This document shows, piece by piece, positions 17,338-25,500 of a stretch of 64,000 nt of DNA. Under the pieces are notes generated by a model. That model was given only the letters and a program-made list of their open reading frames with translations. It ran no database searches and was not told the origin of the DNA. Origin of the DNA: Nitrospirota bacterium (GTDB lineage Bacteria > Nitrospirota > Thermodesulfovibrionia > Thermodesulfovibrionales > JdFR-88); the NCBI GenBank assembly GCA_014874185.1, contig JACWAF010000041.1:1-64000 (forward strand), given 5' to 3'. The first letter of the stretch is position 1. Each line of letters opens with the position of its first letter. The position numbers and the translations under genes were made by a program.

Positions 17338-17799
17338 CTAGTAATTTACCTTCCTTGTTGAAAGCATGTCGCCCTTGATGCCCAATATGACCTCATCCAG
17401 CGGTATTTTCTTCCCGGAAGATTTTATGGCCTGGTCCAGGATGACCGTCATCCCGCCGCAGCAGGGCACTTCCATCCTGAGGCAGGTGACTTTCTTCACG
17501 TCGTTGCCAGCGAATATCTCCGCGAATTTCTCCATGTACATTGGCGCGCCATCCAGCTTGGGGCAGCCGATGAGGAGCTTTTTCTCTCCGATTTCACCTT
17601 TGAGGTAACCGGGGGCCGAGAACGCGGTGCAGTCCGCGGCAACAAGCAGGTCCGCGCCTTCAAGGAAAGGCGCCACCGTGCCGATCAGCTTTATCTGCAG
17701 GGGCCAGTTCGGGACCCTGTATTCAGCATCCGGTTTTAATTCTATTTTCACCGTCGAGCAGGCGGGGCATTCGTCCTTAAGTTCGCTCTTCTTATCCAT
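17338..17799 (-). CDS. Cys-rich Fe-S-type protein of unknown function
   Basis: This 153-aa soluble protein has Cys at 11 and 14 (CPAC), 57 (AADC), 79 (GCPKLD), 106, 113 and 114 (MEVPCCGG). I recognise the pattern NWPLQIKLIG / GADLLVAADC / LIGCPKLD / MEVPCCGG from uncharacterised anaerobe proteins, often fused to or annotated as ferredoxins. The paired CxxC and CC suggest Fe-S or thiol chemistry; no reaction is known. AAAGGAG lies 6 nt before the ATG. The UxxC protein starts 8 nt after its stop, so the two likely work together as a redox pair. Confidence 0.7.
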   Translation of the reverse strand: MDKKSELKDECPACSTVKIELKPDAEYRVPNWPLQIKLIGTVAPFLEGADLLVAADCTAFSAPGYLKGEIGEKKLLIGCPKLDGAPMYMEKFAEIFAGNDVKKVTCLRMEVPCCGGMTVILDQAIKSSGKKIPLDEVILGIKGDMLSTRKVNY

Positions 17800-17888
17800 G
17801 GGCTCTCCTTTCAGAGTATCTTTATGATTTTAATATAAAGCCCATGGGTCCGGCATGGCTATGATTAAAATCATAGGGCCTTGCGGAC

Positions 17889-17924
17889 AAAAAAAACAAA
17901 AAGGGGATATGGCTTCATATCCCC
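17889..17924 (-). terminator. Rho-independent terminator
   Basis: GGGGATATG and CATATCCCC (17903-17911 and 17916-17924) form a perfect 9-bp stem with loop AAGC on the minus strand. A long T-run (17902 down to 17889) follows on that strand. It terminates the small secreted protein gene ending at 17954. Confidence 0.9.
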
Positions 17925-17953
17925 TCGCTTTTAAGTAAGAAAATGATGTAATG

Positions 17954-18388
17954 CTATTTTGTTTCCGGGGCTGCTCCGGTTGTGCCGGTCTCGCTCTTTT
18001 TCGGGGCTGCCTTCTTCTTCATCGCCTTCTTGGCCGGGAAGATGTACACAAGGGTGGCGGTCTTGGACTCGCCCGCGCCTGTGTAATGGACGCTCACCTT
18101 CTCGCCGGCTTTCAGGTCCGCAAGGGTCTTCTTCTTGCCGGGCCTGACCAGGGTCTTCTCGGTGGTAGTGAATTTCTCCTCGCCTTTTTTGGTCTTTATG
18201 GTGAGGGTATTCGTGGCTGCATCATGGGAGACGACCTCGCCTATCATCCTGTGCACCCTGGCCGCCTTCACCCTAGCCTTCTTCTTCGCCGCCGGCGCGT
18301 TGGCCACTCCCGGATCCGCCGCGAATGAAAAACCCGCCATGGACAAAGCGAAAATCAGCGCTACTGCCAATGTAAGAATCCTTTTCAT
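17954..18388 (-). CDS. Small secreted basic protein of unknown function
   Basis: This 144-aa protein has a clear Sec signal peptide (MKRILTLAVALIFALSMAG with AxA cleavage near SFA-AD). A lysine- and alanine-rich linker follows, then a compact beta-type domain (about 50-115: GEVVSHDAATNTLTIKTKKG). The tail is again Lys/Ala-rich. The repeated short strands resemble DUF5666-type periplasmic domains, but I cannot name the family. The start was chosen on the signal peptide and the GGAGGTG site 8 nt upstream. It is a single-gene unit with its own terminator. Confidence 0.72.
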   Translation of the reverse strand: MKRILTLAVALIFALSMAGFSFAADPGVANAPAAKKKARVKAARVHRMIGEVVSHDAATNTLTIKTKKGEEKFTTTEKTLVRPGKKKTLADLKAGEKVSVHYTGAGESKTATLVYIFPAKKAMKKKAAPKKSETGTTGAAPETK

Positions 18389-18546
18389 GTTCTTTTCACC
18401 TCCTTTCCGTTTTAGAGTATTCCACATCACTCTAATTGTACATAAACGCATAAAAAAGGAAAGCGCTTTTTTCAACGGGTATAATGCTTTTTTCTTTTAT
18501 AAATAAAGGGGTTTAGAAAAGCTCCGGCGCTGATTCAGTGCGTGCC

Positions 18547-19491
18547 TCAGAACATGTGGCATTTCGTGCAGAAGGGCTTGTTCGGGTCAGAGGACATGAA
18601 CAGGAGGTGCTTGAAATTTGAGCCGTGCGGGTTATGGCAAGACGCGCACGTAAGCTCCTTGGATGGGTCGCGCGGGTCGGGCTTGCCGCGGACGGGATGC
18701 CACTTGCCGGAAAATCCTCTCACTATGTGCTCTCCATTGGCCTTGTCCTGGTGGCAGGAGACGCAGAGGTCGGTCGTCTGCAGGCGGAGGAAATACTGCC
18801 TTTCGGAGGAATGAGGGTCGTGGCACATGGTGCAGTCTCCTGCCTGGGTTGGCCCATGACGGTAATAGTTCTTTTCCCATGCGGCTATCTTGTCCCCGTG
18901 ACAGAACTTGCAATACCTTACAGCCGGTCTCAGGGCCTGGTACTTGAGCCCGTTCGATTCCGTGTTGTGGCAGATGAGACAGCCCTTTATGGTAATGGGC
19001 CAGTGCACGTATTCGTTATCGGCCAGGCCCTTGTGGCAGACGAAGCAGGACTCGCCGTAATCGCCGCCGAACTTGTGGCAGGCAGTGCAAGGCGCCTCGT
19101 TCTGCCGGGTATGGAAGTTTGGAGGGGTAAAGTCATCCGGTATCAGGTCCGGTTCTGTATTTACATCTACAAAGACGGATATCTCCTTGCTTGCGACCTC
19201 TTTGCCGCCACGCATCGCCGTCACTGATATCCTGTTCAGTCCACGGTTGAGCCGCAGGCTCCCGCAGAGATAATCGCCCTTGCCCTTTTTTAGGATAATC
19301 CCCTTTTTGGGGCCGTTCAGTTTATAGGAGACCTCGTCTGCTCCTCCAAGCCGGACCACCAGCGAGACGGCCTCTTCCTCATAGAGGCCCTTGTCGGCGG
19401 GATAGAGAACGGCGAACTTGTCGACCGCTCCGGCAAGTTGTGCCGCCGCAAGTATCAGCAATAAGGCCAGGGCCGGGACAAAGGCTCTCAT
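18547..19491 (-). CDS. Octahaem periplasmic c-type cytochrome
   Basis: This exported protein (314 aa) has a signal peptide (MRAFVPALALLLILAAAQLAGA). An Ig-like beta domain (about 25-110) follows, then eight CxxCH haem sites: CTACH, CFVCH, CLICH, CKFCH, CTMCH, CVSCH, CASCH and CTKCH. Most sites sit in the C-terminal two thirds, in the order typical of NrfA/doubled-CxxCH relatives. It likely carries electrons in the periplasm or at the outer membrane. It is the last gene of a four-gene operon, starting 4 nt after the TPR/thioredoxin-fold gene. The partner reductase is not evident. Confidence 0.88.
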   Translation of the reverse strand: MRAFVPALALLLILAAAQLAGAVDKFAVLYPADKGLYEEEAVSLVVRLGGADEVSYKLNGPKKGIILKKGKGDYLCGSLRLNRGLNRISVTAMRGGKEVASKEISVFVDVNTEPDLIPDDFTPPNFHTRQNEAPCTACHKFGGDYGESCFVCHKGLADNEYVHWPITIKGCLICHNTESNGLKYQALRPAVRYCKFCHGDKIAAWEKNYYRHGPTQAGDCTMCHDPHSSERQYFLRLQTTDLCVSCHQDKANGEHIVRGFSGKWHPVRGKPDPRDPSKELTCASCHNPHGSNFKHLLFMSSDPNKPFCTKCHMF

Positions 19492-19495
19492 TTTC

Positions 19496-20653
19496 TTATA
19501 GCTTGAGCATGACTTGCAGGGCCTTCTTGTAAGCCTCAGCCGCCTGGGGGAAGTTCTTCGTCTCTTCGGCAAGCTTGCCCTTGTATATGTATATCTGCGG
19601 GTCCATGGGGTTCAGCTTTGCGGCGCTGTCGAACATCTTTGACGCCAGCGCCTGGTTGCCCTCCTTGCCGCTTACATAGCCAAGATAATAATAACACGGC
19701 GTATAGGCTTCCTCTATTTTGATGGCCTTCTGCATGAGGTCCTTTCCCTCGGCCGCCTTGCCTTCCCCGTAAAGGATCATCCCAAGTTCGCACATGGCCG
19801 CCACGTTGGCGGGCTCCTTCGAGAGGGCAGTCTGGAACTGCTCCTTGGCCGCGGGCACATTGCCCCTGGCAAGATAGAACTTGCCCAGGCTGATATGCGG
19901 CTGTATGAATTCAGGGTCTTTCTCGATCGCTTTTTTGAACCATAGCTCGGCCGTATCCGACATCCGCCTGGACTTGAGCATCTTCCTGCCCATGTTGAAG
20001 TACCGGACTGCGAGGTGATCGGGCTGGTATCCGGTCTTCTGCGCGGCCTGGGCCGCCTCCTTCCTGCCCCCGGCGGCATTGGAAATGTAGCTTATCAGGT
20101 CCTCGCTTCCCAACAGGGGAAAGCCTGAAAGCTCGTACTTGATCATGCGGTCGGGATCCAGCACAACAGTGGATGGGACGGCGATCACGCCATAGTCATG
20201 GAAGGTGACAAGGCCGTGGTCTATCGCCACCGGGTATGTAAGGCCGAGTTTCTTCACATGGCCTCTGATATCCGACTGTGTCTGGTCGCTTATGGTCTGG
20301 CCGTCCACATCAATAGCGAGCACGTTCACGCCCTTGTCCTTGTATTTTTCATAAAGAGTTTCCATGCGGGCGAGGGCCTTATCGCTCTTCACGCTCCAGG
20401 TGGACCAGAATACAATCACCGTGAGCTTCGTCCCTTTAACGGAAGCGAAGTTCCTCTGCTGCCCCGAGAGGTCCTTTACGGAAAAATCCGGGGCCTCCAT
20501 TCCGGAACCCAGGCTCTGCAGGGTAGCCGCCGTGGGCACGGCAAGGAAGATGCCCCCGGCCGAAAGGACCAGGGCCAGTATCGCGGCAAAAGTGGAATAG
20601 TAAACGAAACCAACCTTTTGCGCCCTTTTTGTAAACAGGCCGAAGCCTCTCAT
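19496..20653 (-). CDS. TlpA-like thioredoxin-fold protein without catalytic Cys, fused to TPR repeats
   Basis: This 385-aa protein has one N-terminal transmembrane segment (about 17-41) and then a periplasmic TlpA/redoxin domain (about 52-190). About four TPR repeats follow (about 215-380). At the usual WCxxC site it reads FWSTWSVKSDKA, so both cysteines are replaced by Ser. The cis-proline of the fold (VPSTVV) is kept. It cannot do thiol-disulfide exchange by the usual mechanism and is more likely a scaffold or binding protein for assembling the neighbouring cytochromes. It starts 1 nt after the preceding TPR gene stop. Confidence 0.85.
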   Translation of the reverse strand: MRGFGLFTKRAQKVGFVYYSTFAAILALVLSAGGIFLAVPTAATLQSLGSGMEAPDFSVKDLSGQQRNFASVKGTKLTVIVFWSTWSVKSDKALARMETLYEKYKDKGVNVLAIDVDGQTISDQTQSDIRGHVKKLGLTYPVAIDHGLVTFHDYGVIAVPSTVVLDPDRMIKYELSGFPLLGSEDLISYISNAAGGRKEAAQAAQKTGYQPDHLAVRYFNMGRKMLKSRRMSDTAELWFKKAIEKDPEFIQPHISLGKFYLARGNVPAAKEQFQTALSKEPANVAAMCELGMILYGEGKAAEGKDLMQKAIKIEEAYTPCYYYLGYVSGKEGNQALASKMFDSAAKLNPMDPQIYIYKGKLAEETKNFPQAAEAYKKALQVMLKL

Positions 20654-20654
20654 C

Positions 20655-21179
20655 CTATCCCCTGCCCTGCTCGAACTTCCTTATCCCTTCCCTGAACTCC
20701 TGGACGGCCTTTTCCGGCTGGTTCAGCTTCATGTAGAGCACGCCAAGCTCGTAATAGGTGCGCACCGGGTCGGGGTTCAGGCGCAGGGCGTCTTTCAACA
20801 TCTCCTCTGCCCCCTTAAGGTCTCCTTTATGGGAGAGCACTATCCCCTTGCCGGTCTTGGCGGCATGCGAACCGGGCGCCAGTTTCAGGGCGCGATCGAA
20901 GCACTTCAGGGCCTCATCGTCACGATCCTTCTTAAGGAGCATATAGCCCAGTTCCGTAAGGGCGGCATCATAGGCCGGATCCGCCTGTATGGCCTCTTTC
21001 ATTCTGGCTATCGCCTCGTCCGGCTTGCTTTCCCGGTCCAGGGCGATTGCCCGCGCCTCAAGCCCTTCCGCCTTGCCCCTGTCCGCCGCCTCCTCCGCGC
21101 ATAGGGCCGCGGGAATAGCAAGCACAAGGAGGGCCAGTAAGGCCATCAGAAGCCCTGCCGCCCTCTTCGAGCCAGCCAC
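20655..21179 (-). CDS. Secreted TPR-repeat protein
   Basis: This 174-aa protein has a signal peptide (MAGSKRAAGLLMALLALLVLAIPAALCAEE) and about four tetratricopeptide repeats, for example DAALTELGYMLLKKDRDDEA and VRTYYELGVLYMKLNQPEKA. TPR proteins commonly mediate protein-protein contact. It lies between two cytochrome genes with 1-nt gaps on both sides, so a role in assembly or docking of the multihaem complex is inferred. Confidence 0.83.
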   Translation of the reverse strand: MAGSKRAAGLLMALLALLVLAIPAALCAEEAADRGKAEGLEARAIALDRESKPDEAIARMKEAIQADPAYDAALTELGYMLLKKDRDDEALKCFDRALKLAPGSHAAKTGKGIVLSHKGDLKGAEEMLKDALRLNPDPVRTYYELGVLYMKLNQPEKAVQEFREGIRKFEQGRG

Positions 21180-21180
21180 C

Positions 21181-22530
21181 CTATTTCCTGTTTACCACGG
21201 GGTTGACCCTGTCGTACCGGAACGTCTGGTGGCATCCCGGCGAACACTGGCCGCCCGTTGGGGTTTTCTTGTAATTTATCGGCAGCTTCCACGCGCCAAA
21301 CGGCACATAGTCCCTTATGTGCTTGGGGTTGTTGGACGCATGCGGGTCGTGACAGGCCCGGCAGGTGCGCCCCTTGTCCAGCTTGTGCACATGGAGATAG
21401 TGCAGGTTCAAGTCACCGTTCCGGAAGTTGGTCAGAGTGGTCGTCCTCTTGTCGGCCGCAAGGGTGTTCTCGTGGCACATGAAGCAGAGGGCATAATTCT
21501 TCGGGTCGTAGGGCGCATAGAAGACCGGCGGAAAATACGCCCTGAGCATCCTGAAATTGCTGGAGCCGTGCGGGTTATGGCAGCTTGTGCAGTCTTTCTC
21601 CCTGATCGGGCCATGCACGTCCTTGTTGGCCTCCAGGTATGCCTTCATGTTCAGTATTTTCTTCCCGTTATTATCAGTTAGTTCCTTATCATGACAGCTC
21701 AGGCAGAGGTCCATCTCCGGCTTCCTGAGCATCTTCGGATAATCGGAGACGTGGGGGTCATGGCAGGTAAGGCATTTCGTCTTCGAATTGAGGGCGCCGT
21801 GCTTTACCGTGGCCTCCTCTATTTCCTTCTTTTTGCCTTTGTGGCAGCCCAGACAGAGGTCCATTCGGGGGTCGGCCTTCAGGTTGTATTTATATCCCGC
21901 GCTGTGCGGGCTGTGGCAGTTCCAGCAGGCCTCCTTGACTGGGGGGTGCATGTACTTTTTCGTCTTGAATTCCTCCAGCTTGTCGGAGTGGCAGGCGAAG
22001 CAGACGTCATCTCCCTTCGCCACGAGCATCCTGGGGTTGTCGGACTGGTGCGGGTCGTGGCAGACCGTGCAGCTGCCAACGGCCGCGGGGCCGTGGACAT
22101 ACTTGCCTCCGACCAGCGACCTGTTATGGCACATGAAGCAGAGGTCGGAGCCCGCGGCCCTCAGCTGATACTTGTTTGGCGACTGGTGGGGGCTGTGACA
22201 GGCTGTGCAATTGCCATCCTTCACGGGTTTATGGATGGTCTTCATGGTGTCCTTCTTGTCATGACACTGGTAGCAGAGTTCGCTTACGTTCTTGGGCGTC
22301 GGCTTGAATTTGTGCTGCCCGATGGGCTTGTGGCAGAAATCGCAATCTCCAGTGGAGACCGGGCCATGGACAAACTTGTCCTTCCCCATCTTGCTGTGGC
22401 AGTCCGCGGTCACACAGCTCTGTTTTGGCGCCGCAATCAGGTTCCGCCCTCCGGAGAGGATTACGACCAGGGCCGCGACGGCCATCAGCCCGAAAAAGAC
22501 AAACCCCCTACTTTGACCCTTCCTCACCAA
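21181..22530 (-). CDS. Multihaem c-type cytochrome with 15 potential haem sites
   Basis: This 449-aa protein has an N-terminal membrane anchor or uncleaved signal (about 9-33). It contains 13 canonical CxxCH sites. Two atypical sites bracket them: a CX4CH (CVTADCH) at the N-terminus and a CX3CH (CSPGCH) at the C-terminus. Many are followed by SPH/DPH, typical of doubled-CxxCH proteins. It is probably a periplasmic electron conduit and is the first gene of the cytochrome operon. Start choice: TTG at 22530 or the next codon GTG, with GGAGGG 8-11 nt upstream. A histidine kinase gene lies 146 nt upstream on the same strand. Confidence 0.88.
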   Translation of the reverse strand: MVRKGQSRGFVFFGLMAVAALVVILSGGRNLIAAPKQSCVTADCHSKMGKDKFVHGPVSTGDCDFCHKPIGQHKFKPTPKNVSELCYQCHDKKDTMKTIHKPVKDGNCTACHSPHQSPNKYQLRAAGSDLCFMCHNRSLVGGKYVHGPAAVGSCTVCHDPHQSDNPRMLVAKGDDVCFACHSDKLEEFKTKKYMHPPVKEACWNCHSPHSAGYKYNLKADPRMDLCLGCHKGKKKEIEEATVKHGALNSKTKCLTCHDPHVSDYPKMLRKPEMDLCLSCHDKELTDNNGKKILNMKAYLEANKDVHGPIREKDCTSCHNPHGSSNFRMLRAYFPPVFYAPYDPKNYALCFMCHENTLAADKRTTTLTNFRNGDLNLHYLHVHKLDKGRTCRACHDPHASNNPKHIRDYVPFGAWKLPINYKKTPTGGQCSPGCHQTFRYDRVNPVVNRK

Positions 22531-22649
22531 TTTACTCCCTCCGAAATAAATTTAGAAAAAAATCAAATTATTTTATTTCATAGGGACAGGACATGTCTAT
22601 TTAATTTTACTTATAAGAATATCTCATAAGTTTATGGCCCGGGCGCATG

Positions 22650-22673
22650 GCGGATTTCATGGCCGAAATCCGC
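22650..22673. repeat. 9-bp palindrome after the histidine kinase gene
   Basis: GCGGATTTC (22650-22658) and GAAATCCGC (22665-22673) form a perfect 9-bp stem with loop ATGGCC. It lies 3 nt past the stop of the kinase gene. There is no T-run, so it may slow transcription or protect the mRNA end rather than be an intrinsic terminator. Confidence 0.5.
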
Positions 22674-22676
22674 GGC

Positions 22677-24020
22677 CTACTTTGGCAGAATGAAATAGAA
22701 ATTATTGCCATACCGGGTGGGCTCGTAGCCGAAGATGCCCCCGTGCAGCTCCACCACGTTCTTAATGAAGGAAAGCCCATGTCCGGTCCCGGGTTTTCCG
22801 GCGGCCTCGCGGCCCCGGAAGCCGTCCTCGAAGAGCCTCGGCCTCTCGTCTGGGGGGATATGCGGGCCGGTGCTGAAGACATTGTACTTTATGCCGTCTT
22901 CCCCGGGGCCGAAAAAGTTCCTCACCAGTTCACGGCCGTAGGAGACATATTTTTTCTTCTCGCCGGACTCGGTAATCACCTCGCGGGCATACTTGAGGGC
23001 ATTGGAGAAGAGGTTGGCATAGACCTGGGACATGAGCCCCACGTCCACCACGGTTATGGTCTCTTCGGGAATGCCGCTCGAACGTTCGTCTATATTGATG
23101 CCCATGCTCCTGAACTGCGAGGCATAGCGATCCAGCTGGGGGCGCACCACGTCCTGCATCATGTTGCATTCCTTGGTCCGCAAAGTGAGCCGTCCCTTGT
23201 CGAAATGGCTCCTCCTTAAAAGGGTCTCCAGGAAGAGGCTCATGTTCCGGTAATGCTTCTCGAGGTTCTCGAATTCCGTGGAAAGGCCGTGATTTACCTC
23301 CATTATCTCAGTGAGCATCGCCCGGCCCATCTCCGGGTCCTTGCATTGGCCTGACTCCACATATTCACTGATCAGCCTCTCTATGTCCCGGTTCTTGGAA
23401 ATCTTCCCGTTCAGGTTTCTTAAAAAAAGTTTATAGACCATATTGGGAACTATTATGTTGTGCTCTATGTCGCTTACCAGCGAGCGGATGAACCGGAGGT
23501 GCTCTATGTTCTTTTCGGCTATGAAGCGGTTGTGGAGGTTGAACCCTATGCGGTTTGCGTACTTTTCGAAAAAAAGCTCGCGGTGCGGGTCCAGCTCGCG
23601 CACGGGATAGACCTCCAGATAGCCAAGCACGTCGTCCTTCGTCCTGAACGGGAGTTCTTCCATCAGCACCCGTTTGCCCCTGACCTTCAGAACCAGGCTC
23701 TCCCTGCCGGTATAGAACGCCACCTGTTCCGGTGAAGTGTGGTTTTCCGGCGGGGGGAGGTCCCAGGCCGAATCCGAGCTTTCGGCCGCAAGCACAAGCT
23801 CATCGGTCTTGGGGTCTATCATGTAGATCCTCGCGTCCACGCCGAAGAACACCTTCGGCACCGCTACCGAGAGCTGATAGAACTCACCAAGGGCGTTGAA
23901 CTCCTGCGCCAGATCGAAGAACGTCTTGAAGGCGTTGTTCTCGTCCGCGGTGAAGTTATAGCTCAGGTAATCGGCCTTTTTTTCTTCTATCCGCCTCTGT
24001 ATGTAATCCAGAATGGGCAT
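22677..24020 (-). CDS. Cytoplasmic sensor histidine kinase
   Basis: This 447-aa protein has no transmembrane segment. The N-terminal half (about 1-190) looks like a GAF-type sensor domain. The probable phospho-acceptor is the His in SDIEHNIIVPNM (about 195). A four-helix region follows, then a C-terminal HATPase domain with the N-box LFSNALKYA and the G-box GTGHGLSFIKNV. The DHp sequence departs from the usual HExxNPL, so the histidine call is tentative. No response regulator is adjacent. The cytochrome operon downstream on the same strand is a possible target. Confidence 0.8.
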   Translation of the reverse strand: MPILDYIQRRIEEKKADYLSYNFTADENNAFKTFFDLAQEFNALGEFYQLSVAVPKVFFGVDARIYMIDPKTDELVLAAESSDSAWDLPPPENHTSPEQVAFYTGRESLVLKVRGKRVLMEELPFRTKDDVLGYLEVYPVRELDPHRELFFEKYANRIGFNLHNRFIAEKNIEHLRFIRSLVSDIEHNIIVPNMVYKLFLRNLNGKISKNRDIERLISEYVESGQCKDPEMGRAMLTEIMEVNHGLSTEFENLEKHYRNMSLFLETLLRRSHFDKGRLTLRTKECNMMQDVVRPQLDRYASQFRSMGINIDERSSGIPEETITVVDVGLMSQVYANLFSNALKYAREVITESGEKKKYVSYGRELVRNFFGPGEDGIKYNVFSTGPHIPPDERPRLFEDGFRGREAAGKPGTGHGLSFIKNVVELHGGIFGYEPTRYGNNFYFILPK

Positions 24021-24130
24021 GAAAAGATGTCTTTTCCTCTTTTTAATAGAAGATTATATCAGTTTTAGCGGGGCTTATTAAGACAAAACAGACAAGGCAG
24101 GGCGGATTGCACGGCATCCGGTTTAAAAAG

Positions 24131-24204
<74 letters not shown>

Positions 24205-24212
24205 ATTTTAAA

Positions 24213-24288
24213 TGGTAGGCGGAACAGGTCTCGAACCTGTGACCTCAGCCTTGTAAGGGCTGCGCTCTCCCAGCTGAGCTATCCGCCC
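24213..24288 (-). tRNA. tRNA-Val(TAC)
   Basis: The cloverleaf has acceptor GGGCGGA/TCCGCCT, anticodon stem CAGCC/GGCTG and loop CTTACAA (anticodon TAC). The T-arm is ACAGG-TTCGAGA-CCTGT. The discriminator A and CCA are encoded. It forms a pair with tRNA-Asp. Confidence 0.95.
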
Positions 24289-24485
24289 GCTCCGAACCTA
24301 TATTTAACACGAGAAAAACCCCGTTTGTCAATTTTTCTTTAAAAAAACAGACTTAAAAAACTACTTTTCTTTTTCATAAAAAAGAGAGAATTTATCAAAT
24401 ACGGCGGATTCCATCCGCCTGGGGGCAAAGGAAAGAACACTTTTTAATACCCGGGTATGGAAACTACTGGGGTGCCCTCGCCCAT

Positions 24486-25169
24486 TCAGGAGAGGTTAAG
24501 GTTTTTTATAAACTGCTCCGTGTCGGAGAGGTCAGGCATCACGCAATCCGCGCCGGCGGCCTTCAGTTCCTGAACCGTGTACGAGCCGGTGGCCACGCAG
24601 AAGGCGAAAGCCCCATAGGGCTTGGCGCAGGAGATGTCCCTGGGCGTGTCGCCTATCACCACGCAATCGGCATATTCCGCGCTAGAGTTGAAGAGCGCAT
24701 TGAACCGCCGCACCGCCACGGGCAGAAGCAGGTTCCTGTCCTCGGAGTCGCTTCCGAACGCGCCGAACGGAAAATATTTATTCAGACCGAAGGCGGAGAG
24801 CTTCAACCTCGCACCCTGCTCTATGTTGCCGGTGAGAAGCCCGAGCGCAATATTCTTTCTGCCGCTCAGCGCCTGAAGCGCCTCCTTAACGCCAGGCTTC
24901 AGATGCCGCGCGGGATTCGGGATACTTATCTCTTTCTTAAGGCTCTCGACATAAATATCCATAAGAAGGGGGATATTGCCGTCGGTGGCTATCCGGTGCT
25001 TCACAAGCGCCTCGCGCATGATTTCGGTATCTGTCTTGCCGGACATCCGGATGCCGTCGAAGGCGTTCTCAACCGAGAAATATTTCAGGAACGCGGCGTT
25101 CAGGGCCCTGGTGCCCGCCCTGCCGGAGTCCATTATGGTGCCGTCTATGTCAAAAAGAAGGAGTCTCAT
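24486..25169 (-). CDS. HAD-superfamily hydrolase (phosphoglycolate-phosphatase-like)
   Basis: This 227-aa protein has the HAD motifs: DIDGTIMDSGRAG at the N-terminus (nucleophile and acid/base Asp), the LLTGN threonine motif and VVIGDTPRDISCA near 165. A helical cap (about 15-85) places it with Gph/PGP-like phosphatases. Small phosphate esters are likely substrates; the exact one is not shown. The ATG at 25169 was chosen because MRLLLFDIDGT is the usual start. Confidence 0.85.
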   Translation of the reverse strand: MRLLLFDIDGTIMDSGRAGTRALNAAFLKYFSVENAFDGIRMSGKTDTEIMREALVKHRIATDGNIPLLMDIYVESLKKEISIPNPARHLKPGVKEALQALSGRKNIALGLLTGNIEQGARLKLSAFGLNKYFPFGAFGSDSEDRNLLLPVAVRRFNALFNSSAEYADCVVIGDTPRDISCAKPYGAFAFCVATGSYTVQELKAAGADCVMPDLSDTEQFIKNLNLS

Positions 25170-25258
25170 CGGCCTGTTTAAGTTATAATAATACAGTCCT
25201 CGCGCGATTGACAATCGGGCCTGGATTTTGGCAATTCAGCTTTTCTTTCGAATGGTTT

Positions 25259-25332
25259 CGGGGCGTGGCGCAGCCCGGTAGCGCACCTGCTTTGGGAGCA
25301 GGGAGTCGGAGGTTCGAATCCTCTCGCCCCGA
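25259..25332 (+). tRNA. tRNA-Pro(TGG)
   Basis: Acceptor CGGGGCG/CGCCCCG, anticodon stem CCTGC/GCAGG with loop TTTGGGA (TGG), and T-arm GGAGG-TTCGAAT-CCTCT. CCA is not encoded. It lies 7 nt before tRNA-Arg(TCT). Confidence 0.96.
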
Positions 25333-25339
25333 TATGCGT

Positions 25340-25413
<74 letters not shown>

Positions 25414-25500
25414 CTTCACATTTACATAATGAGAGTGCCTGCCCGGCCCATGAGTTTTTATCGCCTTGCTTAAAAATTGATATTTTTTCTAAATTAGAAT

